NCBI GenBank assembly: GCA_025457615.1
Contig: JALOTZ010000018.1
Coordinates: 1-57,790 of the forward strand
DNA: 57,790 nt
From: Verrucomicrobiota bacterium
Lineage (GTDB): Bacteria; Verrucomicrobiota; Verrucomicrobiia; Limisphaerales; DSYF01
Reading direction: 5' to 3'
Position numbers and translations under genes: made by a program. Position 1 is the first letter of the stretch. Every line of letters starts with the position of its first letter. The notes below the pieces were generated by a model. That model searched no databases and was not told the origin of the DNA. It saw only the letters and a program-made list of their open reading frames with translations. Positions 1 through 8,689 of this stretch are shown in pieces.

Positions 1-1323
1 GGCTTCGGCCCCCAGCACCAGGTCCGCCACGTTCGTCACCGTGGTGACCAGGAGGTTCCCGACCGCCACGGTCAGGGTCCAGAACCCCATGATGATGCTT
101 TTCATCGAGGGGGCGGCCTCGCGGTAGGCAAACTCGAGGCCCGTGGTGGAGAAGAGGACTTCAGCGATCGTGAGAACGATGTAGGGCAGAAACTGCCACA
201 GCACGCTCATTTGTTCCCCGCCATCGATCCGCTGTTGGAACCACGCCACGATCACAAACGAGCCGCCCGCGAGAAACATCCCGCTGGCCATGCGCTTGAG
301 CGGCGTGGCAAAGCGTCCGATCGCCGGATACACCAGCAGCGTCAGGAGCGGCACGAAAATCATCACCAGGATCGGGTTGGCCGACAGCATCTCCTCGGGG
401 CCGAGGGTGTAGGTCCCGAGCCCGTAGGGAGCCATCATTTCTCCCTGCAGCACCCAGGTGGAAAAAGTCTGATCAAACAGCGCCCAAAAGACCGGCGCCG
501 GTGCAAAGACCATCAGGATCGGGCCCACCGACCGCGCCGCGTCCACCTCGGCTTCGGTGAAGCGCGAGCGCGCGGTGTCCCAGAACTTCTGACCAACCGC
601 GCGCCCGGCCCGGTGCCGCAAGGCATGCCAGAAAACCCTGAAGAAACCGGCGGATTTTGTCTGCGAAGCCGGCGGCACCCTGACGTAATGCTTCGTGCCC
701 AGCCAGAACACAAACGTGGCCAGCGCCATGGCAATCCCGGGAATGCCGAACGCCCAGCCGTAGCCGGCGGTCTTGCGCACCAGCGGGATGGTCAGGAAGG
801 CGGCGGTGGACCCCAGGTTGATGCACCAGTAAAACGCGGCATAGGCCTTCGGGAGCAGATGCTTCTGGTGCGGACCGAACTGGTCTCCCATGAACGCCGA
901 CACGCACGGTTTGATGCCCCCCGACCCGAACGCGATCAGCCCCAGCCCGACATACAGGCAGATCGTCTTCCCATCGATCGTATGTATCGCATCGCTCAAG
1001 GCCATCACCCCGTGCCCGGCACAGTAGAACAGCGAGATCCACAGGATGGTCTTGTAGCGGCCCCAGAACCGGTCGGACACCCACGCCCCGAGGACCGGCA
1101 TGAAGTAATTGGCGAAGCTGAACAGGTGGATGATCGTGGTCGCCTCGTCCCGCGACATCAGCAGCACGTTGGTGAGGTAGAGGGCCAGGATGCCCTTCAT
1201 CCCGTAATAGCTGTACCGCTCGGCGGTCTCGTTCCCCAGAATGAACCGGGCCTGGGACGGGAACCGCTCGTTGGCGGGAACGGCACGGGAAGGGGCGGCT
1301 GCGGTGGCTGGCGTTTGGCTCAT
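1..1323 (-). CDS. POT-family proton-dependent oligopeptide transporter (C-terminus beyond window)
   Basis: An open minus-strand frame runs from an ATG at 1323 to the window edge without a stop (441 codons visible), so the C-terminus is missing. Near residue 30 it carries the PTR2/POT signature ERYSYYGMKGIL, followed by alternating hydrophobic segments and an MFS-like loop (SDRFWGRYKTI). Family knowledge: POT proteins import di- and tripeptides with protons across the inner membrane. The visible part spans most of the usual 450-550 residues. No strong Shine-Dalgarno precedes the ATG. Two long ORFs overlapping it in other frames are shadows. Substrate is inferred from family only. Confidence 0.9.
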   Translation of the reverse strand, partial: MSQTPATAAAPSRAVPANERFPSQARFILGNETAERYSYYGMKGILALYLTNVLLMSRDEATTIIHLFSFANYFMPVLGAWVSDRFWGRYKTILWISLFYCAGHGVMALSDAIHTIDGKTICLYVGLGLIAFGSGGIKPCVSAFMGDQFGPHQKHLLPKAYAAFYWCINLGSTAAFLTIPLVRKTAGYGWAFGIPGIAMALATFVFWLGTKHYVRVPPASQTKSAGFFRVFWHALRHRAGRAVGQKFWDTARSRFTEAEVDAARSVGPILMVFAPAPVFWALFDQTFSTWVLQGEMMAPYGLGTYTLGPEEMLSANPILVMIFVPLLTLLVYPAIGRFATPLKRMASGMFLAGGSFVIVAWFQQRIDGGEQMSVLWQFLPYIVLTIAEVLFSTTGLEFAYREAAPSMKSIIMGFWTLTVAVGNLLVTTVTNVADLVLGAEA

Positions 1324-1400
1324 CTGCGTCGGGGCCTTTGCCTAGCCAATCCACGCCCCCGGCGCGAGCACTTTCGATGGGAATCTCTCCCCTGAACCGC

Positions 1401-1439
1401 GTAGTCGTGGACGCCTGCCTGTGCGGGGCACGCAGACAA
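1401..1439 (+). repeat. Dispersed repeat R1, copy a (hairpin-like)
   Basis: This ~38-bp intergenic segment has the core ACGCCTGCCTGTGCGGGG. It recurs at 11899-11934 (inverted) and 52909-52949. CTGCCTGTGC can pair imperfectly with GCACGCAGACAG, so it resembles a REP-type hairpin. The rest of 1324-1550 shows no gene. Confidence 0.7.
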
Positions 1440-1550
1440 GTGAGTCCACGTACTCTTCGATATCCGTGAGCCGGCAGGAGGAACCGGGTTTACAGGATCA
1501 GGATGCAGATCATGGTTTCCTCGGGACGGATTGGGTGTTCGTTTGCGGCC

Positions 1551-1712
1551 ATGACGAAGTTCACCCAGGTGTTGGATTCGTCCGACCAATTGGCCATCGA
1601 AGAGCAGGAGTCGCTACTGGAGGTGCTCCAACATCGGTGGGCGGAGCGCCGTCGTGCGGAACTGGTGGAGGCCGTAAAATCCGCCCGGCGCCAATTCAAG
1701 TCGGGGCCGTAA
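1551..1712 (+). CDS. Small antitoxin-like protein (53 aa), possibly frameshifted
   Basis: A 53-residue acidic then basic helical protein (MTKFTQVLDSSDQLAIEEQESLLEVL...) resembling short addiction-module proteins with an 'E-x-Q/R-E-S-L' helix and an RR-rich second helix. Those relatives usually run ~10-20 residues longer and end with a (L/V)MxxI motif. Here TAA follows FKSGP, but another frame immediately continues as AVTSRSVMKSI, which fits such a tail, so a frameshift in the GGGG run before the stop is possible. No intact toxin gene is visible downstream before 1915. The family call is weak. Confidence 0.4.
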   Translation: MTKFTQVLDSSDQLAIEEQESLLEVLQHRWAERRRAELVEAVKSARRQFKSGP

Positions 1713-1914
1713 CTTCCAGGTCGGTAATGAAATCCATAACCGGTGCTTCAAACGCCTCTGGCTCTGCGGGATTCCTTGCTCTTTTCCGGGCACGCTCAAA
1801 CACTCCAAGTGGTTCCAAATGCAGAGGAGCATGAACCTCGCGGGACGAAGCAAGATGCAGAGGATCGGCCTTAGCGACGATGCGGCGGCATGCCGCATCT
1901 CTCAGGGCTCCGAC

Positions 1915-2634
1915 ATGCTATCACCCACTGGCTGGCTCGTTTCCAAGCCCTTCAGCCGCCGGGTCCTGGCCCGTGGAGACTCGCCAACCCAGCTCGGCGA
2001 TGGGTTCGGTTCGTGGTTCTTGCGCGCGGTTTCAAACTCGTGGTCTCTTTGCGCGATCCTCGCCTTCTTCGTAGGCGCGGCCGGACACGGCTTCGCCCAG
2101 GCCATGACTCGCAGTGTGAATGGCCGGAACGTGCTCCTGCCGCTCTACGCCAATGATGCCAGCCAACCCTGCGCCCTGATCCACATCGAGAAGCTGCATC
2201 GGGATTACCAGACCCGCGGATTCTACCGGATTGGCCTTCTGCCCGCCGTCCGCGCCGAGGATGTTGAGATCGAGATTGTCAGCCCCACCCAGACCCGCAC
2301 CGTGTTCAGTGACGCGGGCTCCAGCCTCCTAGGTTTGGGCGGGTCTGACCTTGTCGAATTGCGCGGTTTGCGGGTGCGGTTCCGCGGCGAGGCCGAAGCC
2401 CGGCTAGAAACCCGGCGGGTGTGCATCGCCAGGGACGGGGCCTGGGATCTTCTGGACGGGGCCACGCTCCGTTGTGATGGGGCCCTTCTCAACTTGCCGC
2501 GGTGCCGCCTGGCTGTTGGCGGTCCGGAGGCTGGCCAATTACTCGTCCACACGGGCCAGGGCCGTGCCGCCCACTCCCTCTTTGCGGACATCAAACCGGC
2601 GACATCGCCTCCACAACCCGCAGTGAAGCCATGA
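1915..2634 (+). CDS. Secreted protein of unknown function, upstream partner of the 769-aa protein
   Basis: 239 residues from ATG 1915. A hydrophobic stretch (LCAILAFFVGAAGHGFAQA, about residues 45-63) looks like a signal peptide with an AQA cleavage site, so the true start may be an alternative codon downstream. The mature part is a small beta-rich domain (VNGRNVLLPLYANDA..., VEIEIVSPTQTRTVF) with four cysteines. No family recognised. Its TGA overlaps the next gene's ATG (ATGA, 2631-2634), so the two are translationally coupled. They probably act together at the cell surface or in the periplasm (inference). Confidence 0.6.
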   Translation: MLSPTGWLVSKPFSRRVLARGDSPTQLGDGFGSWFLRAVSNSWSLCAILAFFVGAAGHGFAQAMTRSVNGRNVLLPLYANDASQPCALIHIEKLHRDYQTRGFYRIGLLPAVRAEDVEIEIVSPTQTRTVFSDAGSSLLGLGGSDLVELRGLRVRFRGEAEARLETRRVCIARDGAWDLLDGATLRCDGALLNLPRCRLAVGGPEAGQLLVHTGQGRAAHSLFADIKPATSPPQPAVKP

Positions 2635-4940
2635 AACAAACCGTCACGATCCTCGGATGCCTGGTCTTGTTGGCCGGCAGTGCCACCGCCCAAACCTGCG
2701 ATGACTATATCGCCCAGGGGCGGAGCCATCTTGCAGCTACCAATCTCGCCGCCGCTGAAGCGAGCTTCGAAGCCGCCATCGCCTCCTGCCCGTATCACCA
2801 GACGGCCAACGCCTTCCTGGCCGGCGTGCGGTTGTTCATGCTGCCGAACAAGCCCGCCGGGAGCAATTTCCTCACCCGGCTGGGGTTTCCGGCGACGAAT
2901 CGTAGCCTGTATGCGTGGGAATCGAGCCTGTCCACCGACACGAACGGTGTGCCGCTGGCGCCTTCCGGGGTGAGCGCGGCGGAGGGCGCGGCCTTCTTTC
3001 GCACCAATCTTCTCCCCGCGCTGCTCCTCTCCGCGCAGAACTTGGCGCGCATTACGAACACCAGCTTCCTCCTCACGCTCAGCGCCAACGAAACCCGCGC
3101 GGCCGAGGAACTTACGCTGGATTACGCGGACATCCAGCTCCTGCGAGCGATGGCCAGCGGCCTCGAATATTTCGCCTACACCACCTATTCATGGAACCTG
3201 GACGCCCAACTCGCCACGCTCCGAGGGATTTATGAGGGGACGACGACACTGGAGGGTTTGTTGGCCAGTCACGCGCAACTGCTCCGCTATGCCACGACCA
3301 ACGATCTGATCGCCGCCCGTGCCGCCTTTGTGGTGGCGGTGGATCGCTACGAGGAGGCTTCGGCCCTGATCCGGGCGCGCGATCCGGCCCTGGTCCGCCT
3401 GTTCAACTACAGCTCCTCCGACAGCGAGGACGAGCTGCGGTTCCGACAGACCTTGCAGGATCTGAAAGCGGCGCTGGTGGCGGCCACGCCTTGGAGCGCG
3501 GACACCAATTACAGCGTGTTTCTGGCGCCGCACTTCGCGGGACAAACCCCGATGCGATCCTTCCTTCCGCTGTTCCGCGAAAATCGCTTCGCGCTGGGCA
3601 CACTGCCCGACCTGTCGTTTGCCGGCATGGTTTCCGGGCTGGCGCTGGATGAGGTCGAGGAATCGATGGCCGAAGTCATGGACACCGTACCCACACTGGG
3701 CGAGCCCATGCTGGACGGGTCGCGCCGGCCGAACGTTCCATTCCGTGTGCAACCGGGCCGGGGCTACGTCCTGCAGACCTCCACCAACCTGCTGGCGTGG
3801 CAGGAGATTCATGCCTTTGTGCCGTTCATCTGGGATGAGGGCTTCGCTGACCCCCAACCCGCGTCGGGGTCGCGCCGGTTTTATCGCCTGGTGGACGCCA
3901 CCGGTAACATGCCCGTGCCGGTCAACGACACCTTTGCTGAACGTATCGCCATTTCCGGGTTGGGTGTTGCGGTGACCGGGTATAACTCCAGTGCCGGTTC
4001 GGAGCCCAATGAAACCTTGGATAGCTACTGTCCGGCGGGAAGGACCGTCTGGTATTCCTGGACTGCACCCATTTCGGGCCAGATCGTGATGCAAGCCACC
4101 GGCAGCCCTAACTTCTGGCCCAACGTGCGCGTATTCACGGGCTCGGACCTGGCCAGCTTGGTGTCGGTGGGGTGGGGGTGGTTCACGGCCAGCGCCGGTG
4201 TCACGTACCAGATCCAGGTGGACGGGTCGTGTTGGGATGCGGGTGAAGGTGGCTTCATCCTGATTGTCACCCAGCCGCCCGTGTTGGCACTGCTGTCACC
4301 GCCCAACGGGGCAGTGTATGAAGCACCCGCCACCATCACCTGCGAAGCCACCGCCAGCGATCCGGATGGCTCGATTGCCGGCCTGGAGCTGCAATTAGAT
4401 GCCTGGCCTGTCTTCAACGACATCCGATCCTTTACCAGTCCGCCTTATGCCGTCACGTGGAGCAATCTGCCTCCGGGCAGTTATGGCATCTATGCGAGCG
4501 CTTCGGACAACCTGGGTGCCTACGCCTCAGACTACCGCTGGATACGCGTGCGTCCGCCCAATGATGACTTCGTCAACCGCCAGACCTTGGTCGGGGCAAA
4601 TGTCCTGACGAACGGCATTACCGGCGGCGCCAGTAAAGAAGCGGGTGAACCCAATCACGCCGGCCATCCCGGTGGACGCTCGGTCTGGTGGAGTTGGCAG
4701 GCGCCCTACAGCGGCACCGTGACCCTCTCGACCTTCGGCAGCTCGTTCGACACGTTACTCGGCGTCTATACGGGCAGCGCGTGGGGGTCGCTGATCGAAG
4801 TGGCTTCAGACGATGACGGCGGGGGAAGCCTTAGCAGCCGGGTCGGGTTCAAGGCGACGGGCGGCGTCACCTACCAGATTGCGGTGGATGGTTACGCTGG
4901 TGCGTCAGGCAATGCGGTCCTGACCCTTTCGATGCCATGA
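2631..4940 (+). CDS. Secreted multidomain protein: TPR-like N-terminus, Ig-like and duplicated C-terminal-type domains
   Basis: 769 residues. Residues 1-20 are a signal peptide ending SATAQ. A TPR-like repeat follows (YIAQGRSHLAATNLAAAEAS...), then a ~350-residue helical region. Next comes a 'TSTNLLAWQEI...RRFYRLVD' segment typical of verrucomicrobial exported proteins. Two homologous modules begin NDTFAERIAISG (about residue 430) and NDDFVNRQTLVG (about residue 645). Both contain an E-P-N motif and V-W-(Y/W)-S-W, and resemble pre-peptidase C-terminal-type beta-sandwich domains. An Ig-like domain (SPPNGAVYEAPATITCEA) lies between them. No catalytic domain is visible; adhesion or matrix function is possible. 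Overlaps the upstream gene by 4 bp. Confidence 0.75.
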   Translation: MKQTVTILGCLVLLAGSATAQTCDDYIAQGRSHLAATNLAAAEASFEAAIASCPYHQTANAFLAGVRLFMLPNKPAGSNFLTRLGFPATNRSLYAWESSLSTDTNGVPLAPSGVSAAEGAAFFRTNLLPALLLSAQNLARITNTSFLLTLSANETRAAEELTLDYADIQLLRAMASGLEYFAYTTYSWNLDAQLATLRGIYEGTTTLEGLLASHAQLLRYATTNDLIAARAAFVVAVDRYEEASALIRARDPALVRLFNYSSSDSEDELRFRQTLQDLKAALVAATPWSADTNYSVFLAPHFAGQTPMRSFLPLFRENRFALGTLPDLSFAGMVSGLALDEVEESMAEVMDTVPTLGEPMLDGSRRPNVPFRVQPGRGYVLQTSTNLLAWQEIHAFVPFIWDEGFADPQPASGSRRFYRLVDATGNMPVPVNDTFAERIAISGLGVAVTGYNSSAGSEPNETLDSYCPAGRTVWYSWTAPISGQIVMQATGSPNFWPNVRVFTGSDLASLVSVGWGWFTASAGVTYQIQVDGSCWDAGEGGFILIVTQPPVLALLSPPNGAVYEAPATITCEATASDPDGSIAGLELQLDAWPVFNDIRSFTSPPYAVTWSNLPPGSYGIYASASDNLGAYASDYRWIRVRPPNDDFVNRQTLVGANVLTNGITGGASKEAGEPNHAGHPGGRSVWWSWQAPYSGTVTLSTFGSSFDTLLGVYTGSAWGSLIEVASDDDGGGSLSSRVGFKATGGVTYQIAVDGYAGASGNAVLTLSMP

Positions 4941-4950
4941 ACGTCATCGC

Positions 4951-5247
4951 TCACCCCCAAATCTGCCGATCCAGTGATCGGAATTGAATGGCCTCACCGA
5001 TGTGATCGGCGGTGAGCCGGTCAGAGTTGGCCAGGTCAGCAATGGTGCGGGCGACTTTCAGGATCCTGCCGTGGGCGCGGGCGCTGAGGTTTTGCCCGGT
5101 CATGGCCATCTGGAGCAGTGTCTTGGTCGGCTCATCCAAGGCGCAGCACCTCTTGATATCCTTGGGGCCCCTGCGGGCGTTGCAGGTGACGCGCGGCTGG
5201 CCTTTGAACCTTCCATGCTGTCTCAGGCGGACGCCTCCGGCGACGGC
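4951..5247 (-). pseudogene. Diverged duplicate of the comM 3' end
   Basis: The minus strand encodes a ~99-residue C-terminal fragment (RQHGRFKGQPRVTCNARRGPK... to SLDRQIWG-stop) that matches the last ~100 residues of the intact ComM at 6137-7666. Nucleotide similarity is high and begins at the stop codon (both end QIWG then TGAGC). It fades upstream of about 5247, where the ATPase core is absent. The frame stays open to 5358 but that extension is unrelated. The fragment cannot be functional alone. Together with intact comM it brackets the nucleotidyltransferase module at 5351-6044. Confidence 0.85.
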
Positions 5248-5350
5248 GTCTTCAGCTCCAGATCTTCCAAGCAGAAGCGGCTCGTCTGGACGGACGATGT
5301 TCGCGAGCGGTGCGTTGACGCAAAGGGTGGGGCGTGGGACAATTTTATCG

Positions 5351-5551
5351 TTGAACACGGAAGAACTAGAGCGGCTGCTGGAGCCGTTTTGGCGGACCGA
5401 TGACGGGCGGACCGCTCGTGAGCGGGCGCAGGCCTATGGGATCGACCTCTCGTTGATCACTGAGAACCTCCGCCTGACGCCGGAGGAGAGGGTGGACCGG
5501 AACCAGGCAGCCTTCGAATTGGCGGTGGACTTGCAGAAGGCTCGAGGCTGA
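5351..5551 (+). CDS. Small partner protein of nucleotidyltransferase module (66 aa)
   Basis: Reads LNTEELERLLEPFWRTDDGRTARERAQAYGIDLSL..., ending LTPEERVDRNQAAFELAVDLQ. A TTG at 5351 is the best start in view; no ATG is in a plausible place. Short proteins with a 'DxSLxxENLRLTPxERxxRNQ' segment are commonly found directly before nucleotidyltransferase-fold genes, where the pair resembles a toxin-antitoxin operon. That is my recollection of context, not a search. It ends 1 bp before the next ATG (5553), implying coupling. Confidence 0.6.
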   Translation: MNTEELERLLEPFWRTDDGRTARERAQAYGIDLSLITENLRLTPEERVDRNQAAFELAVDLQKARG

Positions 5552-5552
5552 A

Positions 5553-6044
5553 ATGCAGAATCTCAAGGAGTTGATCCTGCGACTCAACGAAGCGGGCTGT
5601 CGGTTTGTGGTGGTGGGCGGGTTTGGTGCCGTTTCATTTGGCAGTTCTCTCGTCACACGCGATGTCGATGTCGCATGCGATTTGAGCCCTGAAAACCTGC
5701 TTAGGGTGTGGCAGGCGTTGCAGGGATTGAACCCGGTTCATCGCATGACCCCTGACCGGCTGCCATTCACCCGAGACCAGGCCGGGCGCGGTGACTGGAA
5801 CAAACTTTACCTCACCACCGATCTGGGCCAGTTGGACCTGCTTGGCGAGGTCAAGGGAATCGGCGGTTTCGAACAGTGCCTGGCCAACAGCGAATCGATT
5901 CCCCTGGGCGGCACTGAAATCCGGGTGTTGACGTTGGACGCCATGATCCGATCCAAGCGCGCCATGGGCCGGCCGCGCGACCTCCATGCAGCTCTTGAGA
6001 TCGAGGTCATCCGCGAACGGCGAAGCCAAGAAGATCGATCCTGA
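5553..6044 (+). CDS. Nucleotidyltransferase-fold protein (MNT/AbiEii-like)
   Basis: 163 residues. The N-terminal motif VVVGGFGAVSFGSS followed by TRDVDVACDL matches the nucleotidyltransferase pattern GG-x(5-9)-G(S)-x-x-T-x-D-h-D. A third carboxylate is plausible at GQLDLL, and the C-terminal helix (LDAMIRSKRAMGRPRDLHA) is typical of minimal or AbiEii-type nucleotidyltransferases encoded as toxin-antitoxin partners. Family role: transfer of an NMP to a protein or RNA target. Lies just downstream of its small partner, between intact comM and a comM 3' fragment, suggesting arrival as a unit. Substrate unknown. Confidence 0.8.
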   Translation: MQNLKELILRLNEAGCRFVVVGGFGAVSFGSSLVTRDVDVACDLSPENLLRVWQALQGLNPVHRMTPDRLPFTRDQAGRGDWNKLYLTTDLGQLDLLGEVKGIGGFEQCLANSESIPLGGTEIRVLTLDAMIRSKRAMGRPRDLHAALEIEVIRERRSQEDRS

Positions 6045-6136
6045 ATGGTTTCCATCCCAGAGGTCACAAGGAACACCAATGAGAACGATTCGTGGCGACT
6101 TCGTGAGTTTCCCGGTCTGTGTGGTCTTTAGGCAGC

Positions 6137-7666
6137 TCACCCCCAAATCTGCCGATCCAGTGATCGGAATTGAATGGCCTCGCCGATGTGATCGGCGGTG
6201 ATCCGGTCGGAGTTGGCCAGGTCGGCGATGGTGCGGGCGACTTTGAGGATGCGGTCGTAGGCGCGGGCGCTGAGGTTCATGTCCGTCATGGCAAACTGCA
6301 ACATCTCCTTGGTGTGGTCGTCGAGCGCGCAGAACTGCTTCAGCTCTTTCGGGCCCATGTGGGCGTTGCAGGTCAGGCGGGGTCTGCCGTTGAAACGTTG
6401 ATGCTGGCGCTGGCGCGCGGCGACGACGCGCCCGCGAATCTCGGCGGAGGTTTCGCCGGTGCGGTCGCCGGCGATCTCGCGAAACTTGACCGGCGGCACC
6501 TCGATGTGGATGTCGATGCGGTCGAGCAGGGGACCGCTGATGCGGCCGAGGTAGTTTTGAATCTCGCGTGGGGAACACCGGGATTCAGCCGGCATTTTGC
6601 CGTCCGGCGTGGGGTTCATGGCGGCGACGAGCATGAAGCGGGCGGGGAAGGTCATGGTGCCGGCGGCGCGGGAGATGGTGACGTGACCCTCCTCCAAGGG
6701 TTGCCGCATGGTTTCCAAGACGCTGCGCTTGAACTCGGGCAGTTCGTCGAGGAACAGCACGCCGTTGTGTGAGAGCGAGATTTCGCCGGGGGTGGGATTC
6801 ACGTTGCCGCCGAGCAACCCGGCGTCGCTGGCCGTGTGGTGCGGGGTGCGGAATGGCCGGCGGAGGACGAGGGCCTGTCCGGGCTTCAGCAAGCCGACGA
6901 TGCTGTGCACCTTGGTGGTTTCCAACGCCTCGTCCAGGGTGAGCGGCGGAAGAATGGTCGGGAGCCGTTTGGCCAGCATGCTCTTGCCGGTGCCCGGGGG
7001 GCCGATGAGCAGCAGATTATGCGACCCAGCCGCGGCGATTTCCATGGCACGCTTGACGGATTCCTGTCCCTTGACCTCGGCAAAGTCAGGCTCGTCATCG
7101 TTGGGCGCATGGTTGAACAGGTCCGCGAGGTTCACCTTGGTCGGGGCGATGCGGATCTGGCCTTCGAGGAATTGGGCGGCTTCGCGGAGGTTCTGCACGG
7201 GGATGACTTGCAGACCGTTCACCACGGCCGCTTCGGCAGCATTCTCGGCGGGCACCAGCAGTCCCGTCTTGCCCTCGTTGCGGGCTCGAATGGCGATGGG
7301 CAGCACACCTTTGACCGGACGCACGCCGCCAGTGAGCGCCAGTTCGCCGACGAGGACGAAGTTGTCCAGTTGATCGCTCTCGATCTGTTCGCTGGCGGCG
7401 AGGATGCCGATGGCGATGGGCAGGTCGAAGCTGGGTCCCTCCTTTTTCACGTCGGCAGGCGCCAGGTTGATGGTGGTGCGGCCCATCGGGAACTTGAATC
7501 CCGAGTTCGACAACGCCGTGATCACCCGGTCCTTGGATTCCTTCACCGCTGTGTCCGGCAGCCCGACGATCACGACGATGGTATCGCCGTAACCTGAGTT
7601 CACCTCCACTTCAACTGGATACCCCTCGATTCCGCTGACCGCAGCGGAACAAACCCTCGCTAGCAT
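6137..7666 (-). CDS. comM: YifB/ComM-family Mg-chelatase-like AAA+ ATPase
   Basis: 509 residues, full length for the family. The N-terminal Lon-C-like domain (MLARVCSAAVSGIEGYPVEVEVNSG, residues 1-170) is followed by the AAA+ core with Walker A GPPGTGKSMLAKRL (about 222-235), Walker B VLFLDELPEF and sensor motif AAMNPTPDG. The magnesium-chelatase C-terminal domain ends SLDRQIWG. Family role: hexameric branch-migration helicase in natural transformation. It is divergent from galU with ~130 bp between the starts. Its 3' end is duplicated at 4951-5247, with a nucleotidyltransferase module between. Confidence 0.97.
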   Translation of the reverse strand: MLARVCSAAVSGIEGYPVEVEVNSGYGDTIVVIVGLPDTAVKESKDRVITALSNSGFKFPMGRTTINLAPADVKKEGPSFDLPIAIGILAASEQIESDQLDNFVLVGELALTGGVRPVKGVLPIAIRARNEGKTGLLVPAENAAEAAVVNGLQVIPVQNLREAAQFLEGQIRIAPTKVNLADLFNHAPNDDEPDFAEVKGQESVKRAMEIAAAGSHNLLLIGPPGTGKSMLAKRLPTILPPLTLDEALETTKVHSIVGLLKPGQALVLRRPFRTPHHTASDAGLLGGNVNPTPGEISLSHNGVLFLDELPEFKRSVLETMRQPLEEGHVTISRAAGTMTFPARFMLVAAMNPTPDGKMPAESRCSPREIQNYLGRISGPLLDRIDIHIEVPPVKFREIAGDRTGETSAEIRGRVVAARQRQHQRFNGRPRLTCNAHMGPKELKQFCALDDHTKEMLQFAMTDMNLSARAYDRILKVARTIADLANSDRITADHIGEAIQFRSLDRQIWG

Positions 7667-7798
7667 GCGGCCATCATTCCCGAGGGCAGCGAGTCGTGCA
7701 ACCGGATTCTTCCTGCGGCGGCGAGTTCAGAGGATTCGGTTTGCCGCCTGCGGCCGATGCTTGGTAGGATGGGCGGCAGATTTCTGGAGAGCTTATCC

Positions 7799-8689
7799 AT
7801 GGACATCAGCATTGCCGTCGTGCCGGTGGCTGGGTTGGGGACGCGGCTGTTGCCGGCCACCAAATCACAGCCGAAGGAAATGTTACCGGTCGGCCGCAAG
7901 CCGGTGGTGCAGTATGTGGTCGAGGAACTCACGCGCGTGGGGATGAAGCGGCTGCTGTTCATCACCGGACCCGGCAAGACTTCCATTGAGAATCATTTTG
8001 ACCTGAACGATGAGTTGATTCAGGCGTTGCGCGAGAGCGGCAAGGAGGAGCTGCTCGAGGCGCTGGAATACGAGCGCGCGCCGGTGCAGTACTTTTACAC
8101 GCGCCAGCGGGAGCTGCTCGGGTTGGGCCACGCGATCCTGTGCTCCGAGCCGTTCGTGGGCAATCAGCCGTTCGTGGCCGCGCTGGGCGATTCCATCATC
8201 GGAATGCACGCCAAGAGCGACATTGTGAAGCGCATGGGAGAATGTTTCACCGAGAAGCGAGCCGCGGCCGTGATCGCCTTCGAGGAGGTGGACCGCGGGG
8301 ACGTTTACCAGTACGGCATCGCCAAGCCGAAAGGCGACGGCGACCTCTTTGAAGTTGCGGAGCTGATCGAGAAACCCTCGGTGGCGGAAGCCCCAAGCAA
8401 CCTCGCCATCGCGGCCCGGTATGTGCTTGCGCCGGCCGTGTTCGATGCGATTCGGCGCACGCCGCCCGGCAAGGGCGGGGAGATTCAGGTGACCGACGCC
8501 ATTCGCCTGATGATGAAGGAAGGCGGCAAGGTTTACGGCATCCGTCTGCGCCAGGACGAACACCGGTACGACATTGGCAACTTCCAGGCGTATTTCCGCG
8601 CCTTCGTCGAGTTCGCGTTGGCGGATGAGAAGCAAGGGGCCTCGCTGCACAAGCATCTGGAGTCGCTGCTGCATGCTCATCATTCGTAG
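7799..8689 (+). CDS. galU: UTP-glucose-1-phosphate uridylyltransferase (GalU type)
   Basis: 296 residues from ATG 7799. The sugar-nucleotide signature [20 protein letters not shown] opens the protein, followed by PVVQYVVEE, the conserved ALGDSIIG region and YRYDIGNF-like C-terminal motif (EHRYDIGN). Family reaction: glucose-1-phosphate + UTP gives UDP-glucose + PPi. The next gene, a glucuronokinase-like GHMP kinase, starts inside its 3' end (17-bp overlap). The pair may therefore work on glucuronic acid 1-phosphate, making UDP-glucuronate. I chose MDISIAVV because the upstream in-frame codons are not family-like. Confidence 0.95.
   Translation: MDISIAVVPVAGLGTRLLPATKSQPKEMLPVGRKPVVQYVVEELTRVGMKRLLFITGPGKTSIENHFDLNDELIQALRESGKEELLEALEYERAPVQYFYTRQRELLGLGHAILCSEPFVGNQPFVAALGDSIIGMHAKSDIVKRMGECFTEKRAAAVIAFEEVDRGDVYQYGIAKPKGDGDLFEVAELIEKPSVAEAPSNLAIAARYVLAPAVFDAIRRTPPGKGGEIQVTDAIRLMMKEGGKVYGIRLRQDEHRYDIGNFQAYFRAFVEFALADEKQGASLHKHLESLLHAHHS

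Noticed and set aside
211..1395. 394-codon plus ORF and 293-codon minus ORF over the POT gene
   Set aside because: Both are out of frame with the recognisable transporter, which runs off the window edge and so was not listed as an ORF.
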